40,815 nucleotides of DNA from a virus: positions 1-40,815 of IMG/VR virus record IMGVR_UViG_3300049846_000857, one strand, 5' to 3'. The translations under genes were made by a program, and so were the position numbers. Each line of letters begins with the position of its first letter. Position 1 is the first letter of the stretch. The notes below the pieces were generated by a model. It saw only the letters and a list, made by a program, of their open reading frames with translations, had not been told where the DNA came from and made no database searches. Shown here piece by piece: positions 21,258 through 30,772 of the stretch.

Positions 21258-21733
21258 AAATACTTTTTGTTAAATCTAATCTTTTAGGATCTAAAATCAT
21301 AAGGTGGGGCCTTAATGAAGAATCAAGCCATGTAGCTATTCAGTTTAATAGTTTGATTGTTCATTCCTCTGTCTTTGGTGTTAGTCTTGTTTGGAATAAA
21401 TCTTTTTATAAGCATTATAAAGTTGTTAATGAACTAGATTATTCAGATAGACTAGACCTAAGAGAAGAAGATAAGGTTTTTTGTGGAATTATGGATAATT
21501 ATGATGAATCTAGATATGATTATTCGGCTTTAATTTATTTTATCTTTAGGGGATTATTAAAGAAATTGTTTAAAATTCCATTTCCAAATAAAAATCCTTT
21601 AAATGAAGCAAATTCATTTTTATGCACAGAATTAATTAGTAAACTACCTAAAAGACTAACTGTTGACATTGATTATTCAATTACTAGTCCTGATAGACTT
21701 TATCCCTTGCTAAAAGAGAAAAAAGGGATTTAA
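21254..21733 (+). CDS. permuted papain-like (YiiX/NlpC-P60 type) hydrolase
   Basis: The 159-aa protein shows the circularly permuted NlpC/P60 order: an early His in SSHVAIQF (His26) after a G-x-IIRW segment, then VIHSS-like VHSSVFGVS, DYSAL, and a late Cys in FLCTELI (Cys124). In this group the His precedes the Cys, and substrates range from peptidoglycan peptides to lipids. Located inside the fibre gene cluster and coupled to the previous gene by a GTGA overlap, it may act on the cell envelope as part of the virion or during lysis. GTG start at 21254. Confidence 0.65.
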   Translation: MKILFVKSNLLGSKIIRWGLNEESSHVAIQFNSLIVHSSVFGVSLVWNKSFYKHYKVVNELDYSDRLDLREEDKVFCGIMDNYDESRYDYSALIYFIFRGLLKKLFKIPFPNKNPLNEANSFLCTELISKLPKRLTVDIDYSITSPDRLYPLLKEKKGI

Positions 21734-21785
21734 AATATTAGGAGTTAAACCGAAGAAGGGCTTTTAAAGCACTGGAGGGCCAAGG

Positions 21786-23768
21786 ATGGCAACACCAAAA
21801 GGTTATTCAAATAAAGAAAAACTCGACCGATTATCAGCAGAATTTACAACTATTTCACCAAGCGGACCATTTAAGTACGCACTTGATGTAAGAGATGTTG
21901 GATCTGTATCAGTATTTGCAACAGATTTAGTTGAAGCAAATTCAACTGTAAGTGTTGTTAATGCTACGGCTCATGTCGCTTTAGTTGGAGACCGATTGAG
22001 GTTTACATCTGGCCCAAATCAAGGTTTAGAAGTTGATGTTTGGTCGAAAACTACAAACACAATAACCCTTGGACAAGATCTTCCAACGGCTCCAGCTACA
22101 GGAAATTCATTTCAAATATTAAGACCAACATCTGTTACTGTTTCAAGCAGTGGAAGCTCGGCTGGCGTTGTTACATATAAAAGAGATGGATTAGATCAAG
22201 AAGTTACTGAAGATACAGTTACACCTTCAAACAATCGTCCACTTCCAGTTAAATTAACTGGAGTTACTGGAGATATTACAATCACAGCAAATGATTTAGA
22301 TGTAAGTCTTAGTCATGCTGATGACTCTGTTAAAGTTGGAGATGGCACTGACTTCTTATCTATTACAGCAGCAGGTGAAGCTCTTGTTTCTTTAACAACG
22401 GCTTTGCCAAGTGGTACTAACAACATCGGAGATGTAGACGTTCTTAGTCAGCCAGCAAGAAGTCACTCTACAGATAGTATAAAGGTTGGAGATGGAACAG
22501 ATTTTCTATCTATTACTGGAAGTGGTGAGGCATTAGTAAGTCTTACAACAGCTCTTCCAGCTGGTACAAACAATATAGGCGATGTGGATGTATTATCACA
22601 ACCAGCGAGATCTCATGCTACTGACTCAATAAGAATAGGCGATGGCACTGATTTGGCTAACGTGACTGCGGCTAATCAATTAGAAGTAGCTGTTACGGCT
22701 GCTCTTCCGAGTGGAACAAATAACATCGGAGACGTAGATGTTCTTAGTCAACCTGCAAGGTCTCATACAACTGATTCAATTAGACTTGGAGATGGGACAG
22801 ATCTTGCAAATGTTACAGCTGCAAATCAATTAGAGGTTGCAGTAACGGCAAGTCTTCCAAGTGGAACTAATAATATCGGTGATGTGGATGTACTTACACA
22901 GCCAGCAAGATCACATACAACAGATAGCATTAAAATAGGCGATGGAGCAGATTTCTTATCTGTTACTGCAAGTGGAGAGGCTTTAGTTAGTTTAACCACT
23001 GCGCTTCCTTCTGGCACTAATAACATCGGAGATGTAGACGTTCTTAGTCAGCCAGCAAGAAGTCATTCCACTGATTCTATGCGAATAGGCGATGGAACGG
23101 ACCTTGTTAATGTAACCGCATCCAATCAATTAGAAGTAGCTGTAACAGCAAGTTTACCAGCTGGTTCAAATGATATTGGAGATGTAACAATCAATAATGC
23201 CGCAGGCGCAAGTGCTGTTAATATTCAAGACGGCGGCAATTCAATAACTGTTGATGGAACTGTTGCAGCTACACAATCTGGTACATGGGTTCTTGGCTCA
23301 AATAGCGGTGTAGACATCGGAGATGTCACAATTAATAATGCAAGCGGTGCGTCTGCTGTAAACATACAAGATGGGGGAAATTCTATCACTGTCGATGGTA
23401 CAGTGGCAGCGACTCAATCAGGTTCTTGGACTGTTACAACAAATACTCTTGATATAGTAGATCTTGTTGATGCAAATATCTTAGATACTGGAGTTACTGT
23501 AATAAATGGTTCAGCTGGGGCTTTTGTAACTTTGGTTGCAAGCTTAGCCGCTGATGTTAAAAAGTTACAGATACTAGATACTACAGGTGGGTTTATTGGA
23601 CTTTACACTGGACCTGCTGCAAGTGAAGTTTTAAAATTAGTTATAGGACCAGGAAGCGATCAAACTGTTGAAGCGACAATTGCTTCTGGTACAAGATTAA
23701 GTGTTAGAAGGCTAGATTCAACCACAGCTTTAACAAGCGGTGTTCTAGCTATCAACTTTATGGGCTAA
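21786..23768 (+). CDS. repeat-containing fibre protein, 660 aa
   Basis: An N-terminal domain of about 160 residues (with FQILRPTSVTVSSSGSSAG) is probably the attachment end. It is followed by about six 50-residue repeats with the core LPSGTNNIGDVDVLSQPARS and DSIKVGDGTDFLSITAAGEA, and then by two 47-residue repeats with IGDVTINNAAGASAVNIQDG and VAATQSGTW. The last 110 residues form a closing beta domain. The repeats likely form a trimeric beta fibre shaft. Two variants of the second half of the repeat (GEALVSLTT and NQLEVAVTA) are interleaved. The ribosome site is GGAGGGCCAAGG. Confidence 0.7.
   Translation: MATPKGYSNKEKLDRLSAEFTTISPSGPFKYALDVRDVGSVSVFATDLVEANSTVSVVNATAHVALVGDRLRFTSGPNQGLEVDVWSKTTNTITLGQDLPTAPATGNSFQILRPTSVTVSSSGSSAGVVTYKRDGLDQEVTEDTVTPSNNRPLPVKLTGVTGDITITANDLDVSLSHADDSVKVGDGTDFLSITAAGEALVSLTTALPSGTNNIGDVDVLSQPARSHSTDSIKVGDGTDFLSITGSGEALVSLTTALPAGTNNIGDVDVLSQPARSHATDSIRIGDGTDLANVTAANQLEVAVTAALPSGTNNIGDVDVLSQPARSHTTDSIRLGDGTDLANVTAANQLEVAVTASLPSGTNNIGDVDVLTQPARSHTTDSIKIGDGADFLSVTASGEALVSLTTALPSGTNNIGDVDVLSQPARSHSTDSMRIGDGTDLVNVTASNQLEVAVTASLPAGSNDIGDVTINNAAGASAVNIQDGGNSITVDGTVAATQSGTWVLGSNSGVDIGDVTINNASGASAVNIQDGGNSITVDGTVAATQSGSWTVTTNTLDIVDLVDANILDTGVTVINGSAGAFVTLVASLAADVKKLQILDTTGGFIGLYTGPAASEVLKLVIGPGSDQTVEATIASGTRLSVRRLDSTTALTSGVLAINFMG
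22290..23160 (+). repeat. 150-bp tandem repeats in the fibre gene
   Basis: The codon for the first residue of the LPSGTNN or LPAGTNN core (Ala/Ser before LP) falls at 22401, 22551, 22701, 22851, 23001 and 23151, an exact 150-base period. Amino acids are nearly the same in each copy while many third positions differ. Copies 1 and 5 are much closer at DNA level than the others. Confidence 0.9.
23175..23440 (+). repeat. 141-bp direct repeat pair in the fibre gene
   Basis: The segment starting IGDVTINN begins at 23175 and again at 23316, a 141-base (47-residue) period. The encoded residues match almost completely to VAATQSGTW/SGSW, again with many silent base changes. Confidence 0.85.
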
Positions 23769-23770
23769 CT

Positions 23771-23804
23771 GAATCAATGATGATTCACTGAGATTAATTT
23801 CTCA
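23771..23804 (+). promoter_or_regulatory. two small hairpins between fibre genes
   Basis: GAATCA/TGATTC (23771-23776 with 23781-23786, loop ATGA) and TGAGA/TCTCA (23789-23793 with 23800-23804) sit in the 56-base gap, ahead of the next gene's GGGAAGG ribosome site. No T-run follows. Possibly RNA processing or stabilising elements. Confidence 0.4.
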
Positions 23805-23824
23805 CTTAGCTAGGGAAGGTAAGA

Positions 23825-25951
23825 ATGCCAGCAACGATATTTAGTGGAACAAAGGTAAAAGCTTTAAAATCAACCTTAAGCCTTAATGATGGGGCTGATG
23901 TAATTTCATCAACTGTTGATCCGACAAGTGTGGCTACGGCTGGAAACCCTGGCAGCATTTTGTTGAATACAACAAATGGAAATATGTATAGAAAACAAGA
24001 TTCTGGATCTTCAACTAATTGGGCTTTAATGTCTAGTGGTGGGGATGCTGGGATTAATTATATTACAAATGGTTCAGCTGAAGCCAATACGACTGGCTGG
24101 ACAACCTACGCTGATGCTGCTGGTACTCGTCCTGTTGATGGGACTGGGGGCTCACCTACAGTTACATTTACAAGATCAACTTCTTCACCTCTTCGCGGAA
24201 TCGGTTCATTTTTAATTACAAAAGATGCAGCAAATAGACAAGGCGAGGGCGCTAGTTATGATTTCACTATTAACTCGGCTGATAAAGCCCAAGTTTTAGA
24301 GGTAAGTCTTGATTATATTGTTTCAAGTGGAACATTCTCTGCTGGAAGTTCATCTTCTGATTCTGACTTAATTGTTTACTTATATGATGTAACTAATGCT
24401 TCTTTAATTGAGCCAAGTGTTTTTAAATTATTTTCAAATTCTTCAACTGTTGCTGGAAAATATGTTGGTCACTTTCAAACAAGTGCATCTTCAACTTCAT
24501 ATAGATTAATTTTCCATGTAGCTACAACATCAGCATCAGCTTATGTATTAAAAGTTGATAATGTTAAAGTTGGACCACAAGATGTTTCTTATGGCTCTAT
24601 TATAGCAGAGCTTGACCAACAAACTCTAACTGTTGGAGCTGTTACAACTGCTCCTACTAAAGGAACAATAACTGTTGATACAGTTAAGGCAACAAGAGTG
24701 GGCTCTTTAGCTAAAATAAATGTGAATTATATTCAAACTTCTGCTGGAGGTGCTGCTGGAAGTGGTGTTTATTTATTTTCTCTTCCAAATGGATTATCCG
24801 CTGACTCAGCAAAATTAAACTTTAGTGGCGCAGCTGCGGTTGATGCAAATAACAATGCTGGATATATAGGATCTGGATATGTTTCTCAATCAGGTGGAAA
24901 TGCTGCAAGTGTTCACGCTTATATGTATTCAGCCACTCAATATTTTTTAAGATTTGATGCTGGATATATGGATACAACTGGGACAAGTGTCTCAGCTGTT
25001 TCAGGCGATCCATTTAGTTCCTCTACAATAAATTTTGCACAAAATATTGCAATTGCGCTGAATTTAACAGTGCCTATAGCTGGATGGGGATCAAATGGAA
25101 TAATTGGCGTAGACGCTGAAACAAGAGTGGTGTCTATGAGAGCTGTAAATGCCTCCACTCAAGCTTTAACTGCTGACACAACCAGAATAACAGCGACAGC
25201 AGCTCAAGATAGTCATAGTGGCTGGGACGGGGATGAATATATTTTACCTATCTCTGGAGATTATTTTGTTAGCTTAACTTGTGCTGATAATGCTGGAGCC
25301 ACAGTAGGATTTGATCTTTATATTGGCGGTTCTTTGTATGGAAGGGTTTTAACTAGCTATGCTACCTCTGGCGGCCAAGGAAGCTCTGGGGGAATATTGG
25401 TTCCAAGAAGAACGGCTGGCGAAAGATTTGATCTCAGGTGTAATTCAACTATTACAGCAAGACCATGCACTATCTCAGTTTATAGACTTGGCGGTCCAGC
25501 TGCGGTTGCAGTAAGTGAAGAAGTTGTTGCTCATTATGGATCAAGTTCAACAGCTCTTGGTACTAGCTTTGGAACAATTGTTCACACTTCAAAAGAATAC
25601 GATACTCATGGATCTTATAACACCTCAACTGGTGTTTTTACTTGCCCAATAAGAGGGAGATATATGGTAAATTGTAATTTTGAAGCAAGTGGAAGCCCAA
25701 GCTCTACAGCTGCAAACTCAGAGGTTGCAATGAGGCTTTATAAAAATAATTCTGCTTATAAAAATATGGGACAATTTTTATATCAAGTGACTGGGGTTGG
25801 ATTAAATTCAACAATCACTGGATTTGCAGAGGCAGAATGTAATGCTGGGGATACATTAGAGGTAAGAATGGTTAGAAATGCGAATATTGGAGCAACAAGC
25901 CCAAGCGCATCGAATTTAAACAATTATGTTGTCTTCAGAAAGATGATTTAA
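23825..25951 (+). CDS. receptor-binding/tail spike-like protein with CBM-like and C1q-like domains
   Basis: The 708-aa protein begins with a short adaptor region (to about residue 75). Next is a jelly-roll, carbohydrate-binding-module-like domain (NYITNGSAEANTTGWTTYAD to about residue 250, ending in LKVDNVKVGP). Middle beta domains follow, then two TNF/C1q-like domains; the last has THGSYNTSTGVFTCPIRGRY and the aromatic C-terminal strand NNYVVFRKMI. This architecture is found in phage receptor-binding proteins and suggests sugar or surface recognition. No glycosidase motif is evident. Confidence 0.65.
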   Translation: MPATIFSGTKVKALKSTLSLNDGADVISSTVDPTSVATAGNPGSILLNTTNGNMYRKQDSGSSTNWALMSSGGDAGINYITNGSAEANTTGWTTYADAAGTRPVDGTGGSPTVTFTRSTSSPLRGIGSFLITKDAANRQGEGASYDFTINSADKAQVLEVSLDYIVSSGTFSAGSSSSDSDLIVYLYDVTNASLIEPSVFKLFSNSSTVAGKYVGHFQTSASSTSYRLIFHVATTSASAYVLKVDNVKVGPQDVSYGSIIAELDQQTLTVGAVTTAPTKGTITVDTVKATRVGSLAKINVNYIQTSAGGAAGSGVYLFSLPNGLSADSAKLNFSGAAAVDANNNAGYIGSGYVSQSGGNAASVHAYMYSATQYFLRFDAGYMDTTGTSVSAVSGDPFSSSTINFAQNIAIALNLTVPIAGWGSNGIIGVDAETRVVSMRAVNASTQALTADTTRITATAAQDSHSGWDGDEYILPISGDYFVSLTCADNAGATVGFDLYIGGSLYGRVLTSYATSGGQGSSGGILVPRRTAGERFDLRCNSTITARPCTISVYRLGGPAAVAVSEEVVAHYGSSSTALGTSFGTIVHTSKEYDTHGSYNTSTGVFTCPIRGRYMVNCNFEASGSPSSTAANSEVAMRLYKNNSAYKNMGQFLYQVTGVGLNSTITGFAEAECNAGDTLEVRMVRNANIGATSPSASNLNNYVVFRKMI

Positions 25952-25964
25952 AAGGAATAATTAA

Positions 25965-26483
25965 ATGGCTTATGAAACGCTGACAGGACTAGCAATAACG
26001 ATACCTACAAATGGTCAAAAGAACTGGGGTACAGTGCTTCGCAACTCATGTTGGGTTAAGATTGCCGATCACAGGCATTTAGGTTCTGGAGATGGCCATC
26101 AGCTTGTAACTGGTTCATATACTGATTATTCTGTTACAACTATAAAACTTTCAAAAAACATTGGAAGAAATCAAGCGTCAACACTTACTCCAGCTGGCAC
26201 AACTCAAACTGTTAATTTTAATGATGGATCAAAACAAATTTTAGATCTTTCGAGTGCGACTGGGGATGTGACATTAACTTTATCTAATCCTGTTACAGGC
26301 GGTGATTATAGAATAAAGGTTGTTCAGGGTGCAACGCCAAGAGATTTAATATGGCCAGCAAGTGTTAAGTGGGCTGGCGGTGTTAAGCCTGTTGTGAATG
26401 AATACGCATCAAGTATTCATGTTATTTGGCTTGATTATGATGGAAGTATTTATATTGGTGATTGGGAAGTTAATTTTAGTTAA
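25965..26483 (+). CDS. tail fibre-associated protein, 172 aa
   Basis: The N-terminus (LTGLAITIPTNGQKNWGTVL) is the start motif common to short tail fibre or hub proteins that describe a grid of domains. The C-terminal domain has LDLSSATGDVTLTLSNPVTG and YRIKVVQGATPRDLIWPASV, a beta-fold of phage fibre tips that I have seen in many phages. Probably a fibre tip or chaperone for the preceding receptor-binding protein. Confidence 0.6.
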   Translation: MAYETLTGLAITIPTNGQKNWGTVLRNSCWVKIADHRHLGSGDGHQLVTGSYTDYSVTTIKLSKNIGRNQASTLTPAGTTQTVNFNDGSKQILDLSSATGDVTLTLSNPVTGGDYRIKVVQGATPRDLIWPASVKWAGGVKPVVNEYASSIHVIWLDYDGSIYIGDWEVNFS

Positions 26484-26496
26484 GGGGGATTAAATT

Positions 26497-26712
26497 ATGG
26501 CAGCACCTTTAGCGATTGCTGGAGTAGCGGCTGGAGCTAGTCTTTTACAAGGACTAATGCAGGCTGAGCAAGAAAGAAAGCGAAGACTTTTAGAGGCTCA
26601 GCAAATGGCTCTTCAGCAACAAGGACAAGCTCAGCAAGGGTTAGTTGAAAATCAAGGAAATGCACTTGCTCAAATTATGCAAGGTTATAAATCAGCTCTA
26701 CTAGGGGGATAA
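26497..26712 (+). CDS. small internal virion-like protein, 71 aa
   Basis: An Ala-rich hydrophobic N-terminus (APLAIAGVAAGASLLQGLMQ) is followed by a long Gln-rich helix. The composition resembles the short N-terminal parts of internal virion proteins that interact with membranes during DNA ejection. GGGGGATTAAATT precedes the ATG. Confidence 0.5.
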   Translation: MAAPLAIAGVAAGASLLQGLMQAEQERKRRLLEAQQMALQQQGQAQQGLVENQGNALAQIMQGYKSALLGG

Positions 26713-26713
26713 A

Positions 26714-26989
26714 ATGTTAGAGAAGGTAATGGATGCAATGAAAGAAAAAATGCCAGAAGACAAAATGGCAAACGATATGGATTCTTTAAAATCTATAATG
26801 GCAGAACTAGATGCTTTAAAGGCTAAGGTTGAGGCTTTGATGGAAGGTGAATCATCTGTTGAAGAAGAATTAGAACAACCAGAAATGGATGAATCTGAGG
26901 ACTCTGAAGAGATGGGTGATAAAAAATCACCAAATGTTGCTTTAATTATAGCAGCAATGAAGAAAAAACGTGCAATGAAGGAATATTAA
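26714..26989 (+). CDS. acidic coiled-coil protein, 91 aa
   Basis: Met, Glu and Lys rich. A leucine heptad helix (SLKSIMAELDALKAKVEALM) is followed by a strongly acidic stretch (EEELEQPEMDESEDSEEMGD) and a basic C-terminus. Possible chaperone or minor virion protein. Lies one base after the previous stop. Confidence 0.55.
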   Translation: MLEKVMDAMKEKMPEDKMANDMDSLKSIMAELDALKAKVEALMEGESSVEEELEQPEMDESEDSEEMGDKKSPNVALIIAAMKKKRAMKEY

Positions 26990-26991
26990 TT

Positions 26992-27930
26992 TTGAGAAGA
27001 CTTGAGCTTTTAATAGAACAATCAAGACAGGAAACGGAAAATAATGAATTTACTGATTCAACTGGTTTGCCTGATTCAGAATTCATCCGATATGCAAATA
27101 TGGCCCAAGAAAGATTACAGCATCTTTTTTGCCAAGCAAGACCGCTTTTGTTTTCTAAAGAAAAGCTTATTGATGTAGTTTCTCAACAAGAAGAGTATTC
27201 TCTTCCAAGTGATATATTCTTAAATAATAAAATTATACTTGTTGAATATACTGTCACTGGTCAATCAAAGGATAATTATGTTTTAAAACAGGCTAAACTT
27301 CAGGAAAGAATATCATTTCCAGTAGGGCATCCTAGTTTTTACATAAGAAAGTCTGGGACAATATTACTTGTTCCAACCCCAGATCAATCTAATGGAAAAA
27401 TCAGACTTACTTATGTAAAAAGATTAAATAAGCTCGATATAAGAAGGGCTAAAATTTCAGCTGTTACAACGTCTGGATCTTCTATCACATCTTTAACTTT
27501 AGACAACACTGCTTTAATTGATGTGGATGAATTAAATAAATTCCAATATTTTAGTGTGGTTGATACTGATGGAAATCAGACAATGAGAAATATTAAGTTT
27601 ACAAATATTGATGATTCTACTGGAGTTGTTACTGTTGATGGAAGTTTTTCTTTTGAAAGCGGTGAAACTATTGCTGCAAATAACTACATAGTTTCAAATA
27701 AGTTTTCATGTAACACAAGTGAACTTCCAGATGAATGCGAAAGATATATTGTAGAATACATGAATTGGAAAACAATGAAAAGAGATTCAAATTCAGACTC
27801 TCAGGAATTAAGTCAAGAATTACAAATGATAGAGCAAGAATTGGTTGATAGTTTTAGTGAGCCGCATGACGATGTTGATTATGTAACTATTCTAGATGAC
27901 CAATATCTAGAATTTGAAGATAGGTATTAA
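26992..27930 (+). CDS. head-to-tail adaptor protein
   Basis: The 312-aa protein starts with a TTG codon (MRRLELLIEQSRQETENNEF) and shows the pattern of phage neck adaptors: DSEFIRYANMAQERLQHLF, then YSLPSDIFLNNKIILVEYTV, then a helical C-terminal part. Such proteins form a ring below the portal (gp4/gp6-type) and seal the head after packaging. The following nozzle gene supports this. A beta insertion lies around residues 155-235. Confidence 0.7.
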   Translation: MRRLELLIEQSRQETENNEFTDSTGLPDSEFIRYANMAQERLQHLFCQARPLLFSKEKLIDVVSQQEEYSLPSDIFLNNKIILVEYTVTGQSKDNYVLKQAKLQERISFPVGHPSFYIRKSGTILLVPTPDQSNGKIRLTYVKRLNKLDIRRAKISAVTTSGSSITSLTLDNTALIDVDELNKFQYFSVVDTDGNQTMRNIKFTNIDDSTGVVTVDGSFSFESGETIAANNYIVSNKFSCNTSELPDECERYIVEYMNWKTMKRDSNSDSQELSQELQMIEQELVDSFSEPHDDVDYVTILDDQYLEFEDRY

Positions 27931-27932
27931 GT

Positions 27933-30416
27933 GTGTCGTATATTTTATCAAAGGAATTTAAAAACCACTTTGGTCTTGATTTAAAGTCATCTGATATTAA
28001 TAGGGCAGATGAATTTTCATCTGGAATTCTAAACGCACAATACGCAAAAAATGGTGATATAGAAAAAAGAAGAGGGTATAAGGGTGCGGCTTCTTCAAAT
28101 GGCGGTTATGGTCTATTTGTTTATAATAGAACAAATCCTACAACTGGTCTTTTAGAGCCTGAGCTTTTAACAGTATCTAATAAAGTATCTAAATTATCTG
28201 AGAGCACGCTCACTGTCACTTATGTTGGGGCAGATCCAACAGCTTTAATTTCTATTTATTTTGACTCAGACGATGAGGAATATAAATGTGAAATTACTGA
28301 AGGAACAAGTGTTGTTTTAACATCAAGCCTTGGTATTGGCTTTGATGAGGCATCAATTAAAACTGTAGATACACTAAGATCTGAAATAGATGCTCTAGCT
28401 AACTTTACAGCAACAGTTAGTGGTGTAAACACAATGCCTGCGGCATTTCTTGATTTAGTTAGAAATCATTCTTTAGTTACAAGTGGGGCGTTAGCGGTAA
28501 AAGCAAGAAGCTGGTCTGATGTGAATACTCCCGTTGCAAATCCGTTAAGTGGCTCTGAAACAAATAAAAATTTAACTGATTTTGAAAATGTGACATCAGC
28601 TGAATTAAATAATCTTATCTTTTTTTCAAATGGATATGATTATTTACTTAAGTATGATGGACAAAATCTTTATAGAGCAGGGCTTCCTCAAGGCGGCTCC
28701 CCTGGCGATTCTGCTGGAGGGGCTGGGGCCTTAACAGGAACCTATACACATAAAACTCAGTATGTTCAAATTGATGCTGTTGGAAATGTTAATGAAGGGA
28801 ATATTGGAAATGCTTCAAACTCTGTTTCGCCTGTTGCTCAAAGTATAAATATATCTATTGATAATATTGTGGCTTCAAGTGGATTTAATACAAATTGCGC
28901 AATAGTGGCTGGCGCTCAGGTTGCTGTTAATACTATCACTGTTGACGATGGCTCTGGAGGCTCTCATACAATGAAGGTTGGGGACAAGGCATATTTTTAT
29001 GATTCTATAAGCCCAGGCTATGTAACAAGAAATATCACTGCTATCACTGCTACTACAATTACAATAGATGGGGCCGCTGTTACTGTTGCTGATAATGCAG
29101 TTATTTCAAATGATTTAAGAATTGCAGTTTATAGAAATAAAAATGGTGGGACTCTTTATTATTTAGTAGCAGAAATACCAAATAATTCATTTACCGCTAT
29201 TCAGACTTATAATGATAATATAACAGATGCAAATCTTGGGGCTCAATTTATAACTCCATTATCTGATAGATCTCTTCCTCCAAAAGGAAAGTATGTTGCA
29301 TCTTTTAATGGACAACTTGTAATTTCAGGTCAAATTGAATCGCCAAATGAAATATTCTGGTCTGATATTGATTCGCCTGAATACTTTCCAGCATTCGGAA
29401 CAAATCAGGCTTTAGTAGAAAATGATATTGGCGATAAGATAACTGGTATCAAACAAAACAACGAATCTTTTGCTATATTTAAAAATAAATCAATTCATAT
29501 TTTAACAGGGGATCTTTCAAATTCAAATATAAGAATAGATGTATTAACTAAAGATATTGGCTGTGCTGCTCATGCTACAATTCAAGAGGTGAGAGGAAAT
29601 TTATATTTCTTATCAGATCAAGGAGTTTATTCATTAACATCAGGACAATTGCCTCAAGAATTATCTTCTAATGTAGAGCCATTGTTTAAACCAATTGTTT
29701 CAACAGATGCAGAGGTTTTAGTTTTAAAAAGAGCAATTGCTCTTAATCATAGAGATAATGAGCAATATATATGTTTTATTCCAGCTGAAACCACAACATA
29801 TTCTGAAAGGCATCCTAATTCTAATTCTATTTTAGTTGTCGAAGATTATTACAGGAATGCTTGGCTTAAGTGGGATAATATTAATATGCAAGGCGGTTCT
29901 ACTATATTTAATGATTTAATGTATTTTGTTGAAAGAAGAGCATCTAGTTTTAACTCAAGTGTGGATCATATTTTATATAAAGAAATGAATTCAAATGATT
30001 CTTGGGATTATCAAGATAACTCTGTCGCTATTGATTGGGAATACGACACAAATTGGTATAGCTTTAGTGAACCAAGTGTATTTAAAAAAGCAATTAGGCT
30101 TAAGGCTTATAGCTTAAATGATACAAATAACAATGATTTTACTTGTGATGTTTTAAGTGAATTTAATTATGTTAAAGATGTTACTAAACATGATTTTTCT
30201 TTAGACTTTAGTAATGGTGGGGAAGGGTATGGTCTTGAATCTTATGGCGACAGCCCTTATGGAAGCCCAGTTGAGCCAAATACAAAACACAAACTTAATG
30301 GAAAATTTAGATCAATTCGTTTTAAATACATGAATTCAGAGGCTCAACAAAATGTTAAGCTCTCTGGATGGGAATTGGAGATTGCAAGCCCTTATAAACT
30401 TGCAATTAAAGAATAA
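27933..30416 (+). CDS. tail nozzle-like protein (P22 gp10/T7 gp12 type)
   Basis: The 827-aa protein starts at GTG 27933. It has an all-beta architecture with repeated strands and the KGKYVASFNGQLVISGQIES and NESFAIFKNKSIHILTGDLS stretches, followed by AHATIQEVRGNLYFLSDQGV, which are typical of the beta-propeller of podovirus tail nozzle proteins. It would form the hexameric tube through which DNA leaves. Its position after the adaptor gene fits. Confidence 0.7.
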   Translation: MSYILSKEFKNHFGLDLKSSDINRADEFSSGILNAQYAKNGDIEKRRGYKGAASSNGGYGLFVYNRTNPTTGLLEPELLTVSNKVSKLSESTLTVTYVGADPTALISIYFDSDDEEYKCEITEGTSVVLTSSLGIGFDEASIKTVDTLRSEIDALANFTATVSGVNTMPAAFLDLVRNHSLVTSGALAVKARSWSDVNTPVANPLSGSETNKNLTDFENVTSAELNNLIFFSNGYDYLLKYDGQNLYRAGLPQGGSPGDSAGGAGALTGTYTHKTQYVQIDAVGNVNEGNIGNASNSVSPVAQSINISIDNIVASSGFNTNCAIVAGAQVAVNTITVDDGSGGSHTMKVGDKAYFYDSISPGYVTRNITAITATTITIDGAAVTVADNAVISNDLRIAVYRNKNGGTLYYLVAEIPNNSFTAIQTYNDNITDANLGAQFITPLSDRSLPPKGKYVASFNGQLVISGQIESPNEIFWSDIDSPEYFPAFGTNQALVENDIGDKITGIKQNNESFAIFKNKSIHILTGDLSNSNIRIDVLTKDIGCAAHATIQEVRGNLYFLSDQGVYSLTSGQLPQELSSNVEPLFKPIVSTDAEVLVLKRAIALNHRDNEQYICFIPAETTTYSERHPNSNSILVVEDYYRNAWLKWDNINMQGGSTIFNDLMYFVERRASSFNSSVDHILYKEMNSNDSWDYQDNSVAIDWEYDTNWYSFSEPSVFKKAIRLKAYSLNDTNNNDFTCDVLSEFNYVKDVTKHDFSLDFSNGGEGYGLESYGDSPYGSPVEPNTKHKLNGKFRSIRFKYMNSEAQQNVKLSGWELEIASPYKLAIKE

Positions 30417-30772
30417 TGAAATTTCCTGGATTTCGTGAGTTAAGAAATAATGGTGATTTATCTGTTAAGGATGTTATTAAATATTTATCGGTAGATTTAA
30501 TTTATATCTTAAGAGAATTAACAAATGGTTTAACAAAACTAGACTTTTCAGACAATTTTCAAAGTTTTTCTGTAGCTGTAGAAATAGCAGCTGCAAGTGA
30601 ATTACAAATTAGAAATGAACTCGATTTAATCCCTACTAAATGGGTAATTATGGATAATATTGTGGGTGGGGCAAACATCGAGAGAGGTGATTCAGAGTGG
30701 ACACTCGATTGGATATACTTGAAAAATGTTGGGGGCTCGACTTGTCAGGCAACAGTGACTTTTTTCAAGTAA
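30416..30772 (+). CDS. small structural protein, 118 aa
   Basis: A helical N-terminus (LSVKDVIKYLSVDLIYILRE) and a C-terminal beta domain with IVGGANIERGDSEWTLDWIY. The C-terminal pattern is like fibre-tip or plug proteins. Starts as TAATG with the nozzle stop and its end overlaps the next gene by 76 bases. Confidence 0.5.
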   Translation: MKFPGFRELRNNGDLSVKDVIKYLSVDLIYILRELTNGLTKLDFSDNFQSFSVAVEIAAASELQIRNELDLIPTKWVIMDNIVGGANIERGDSEWTLDWIYLKNVGGSTCQATVTFFK

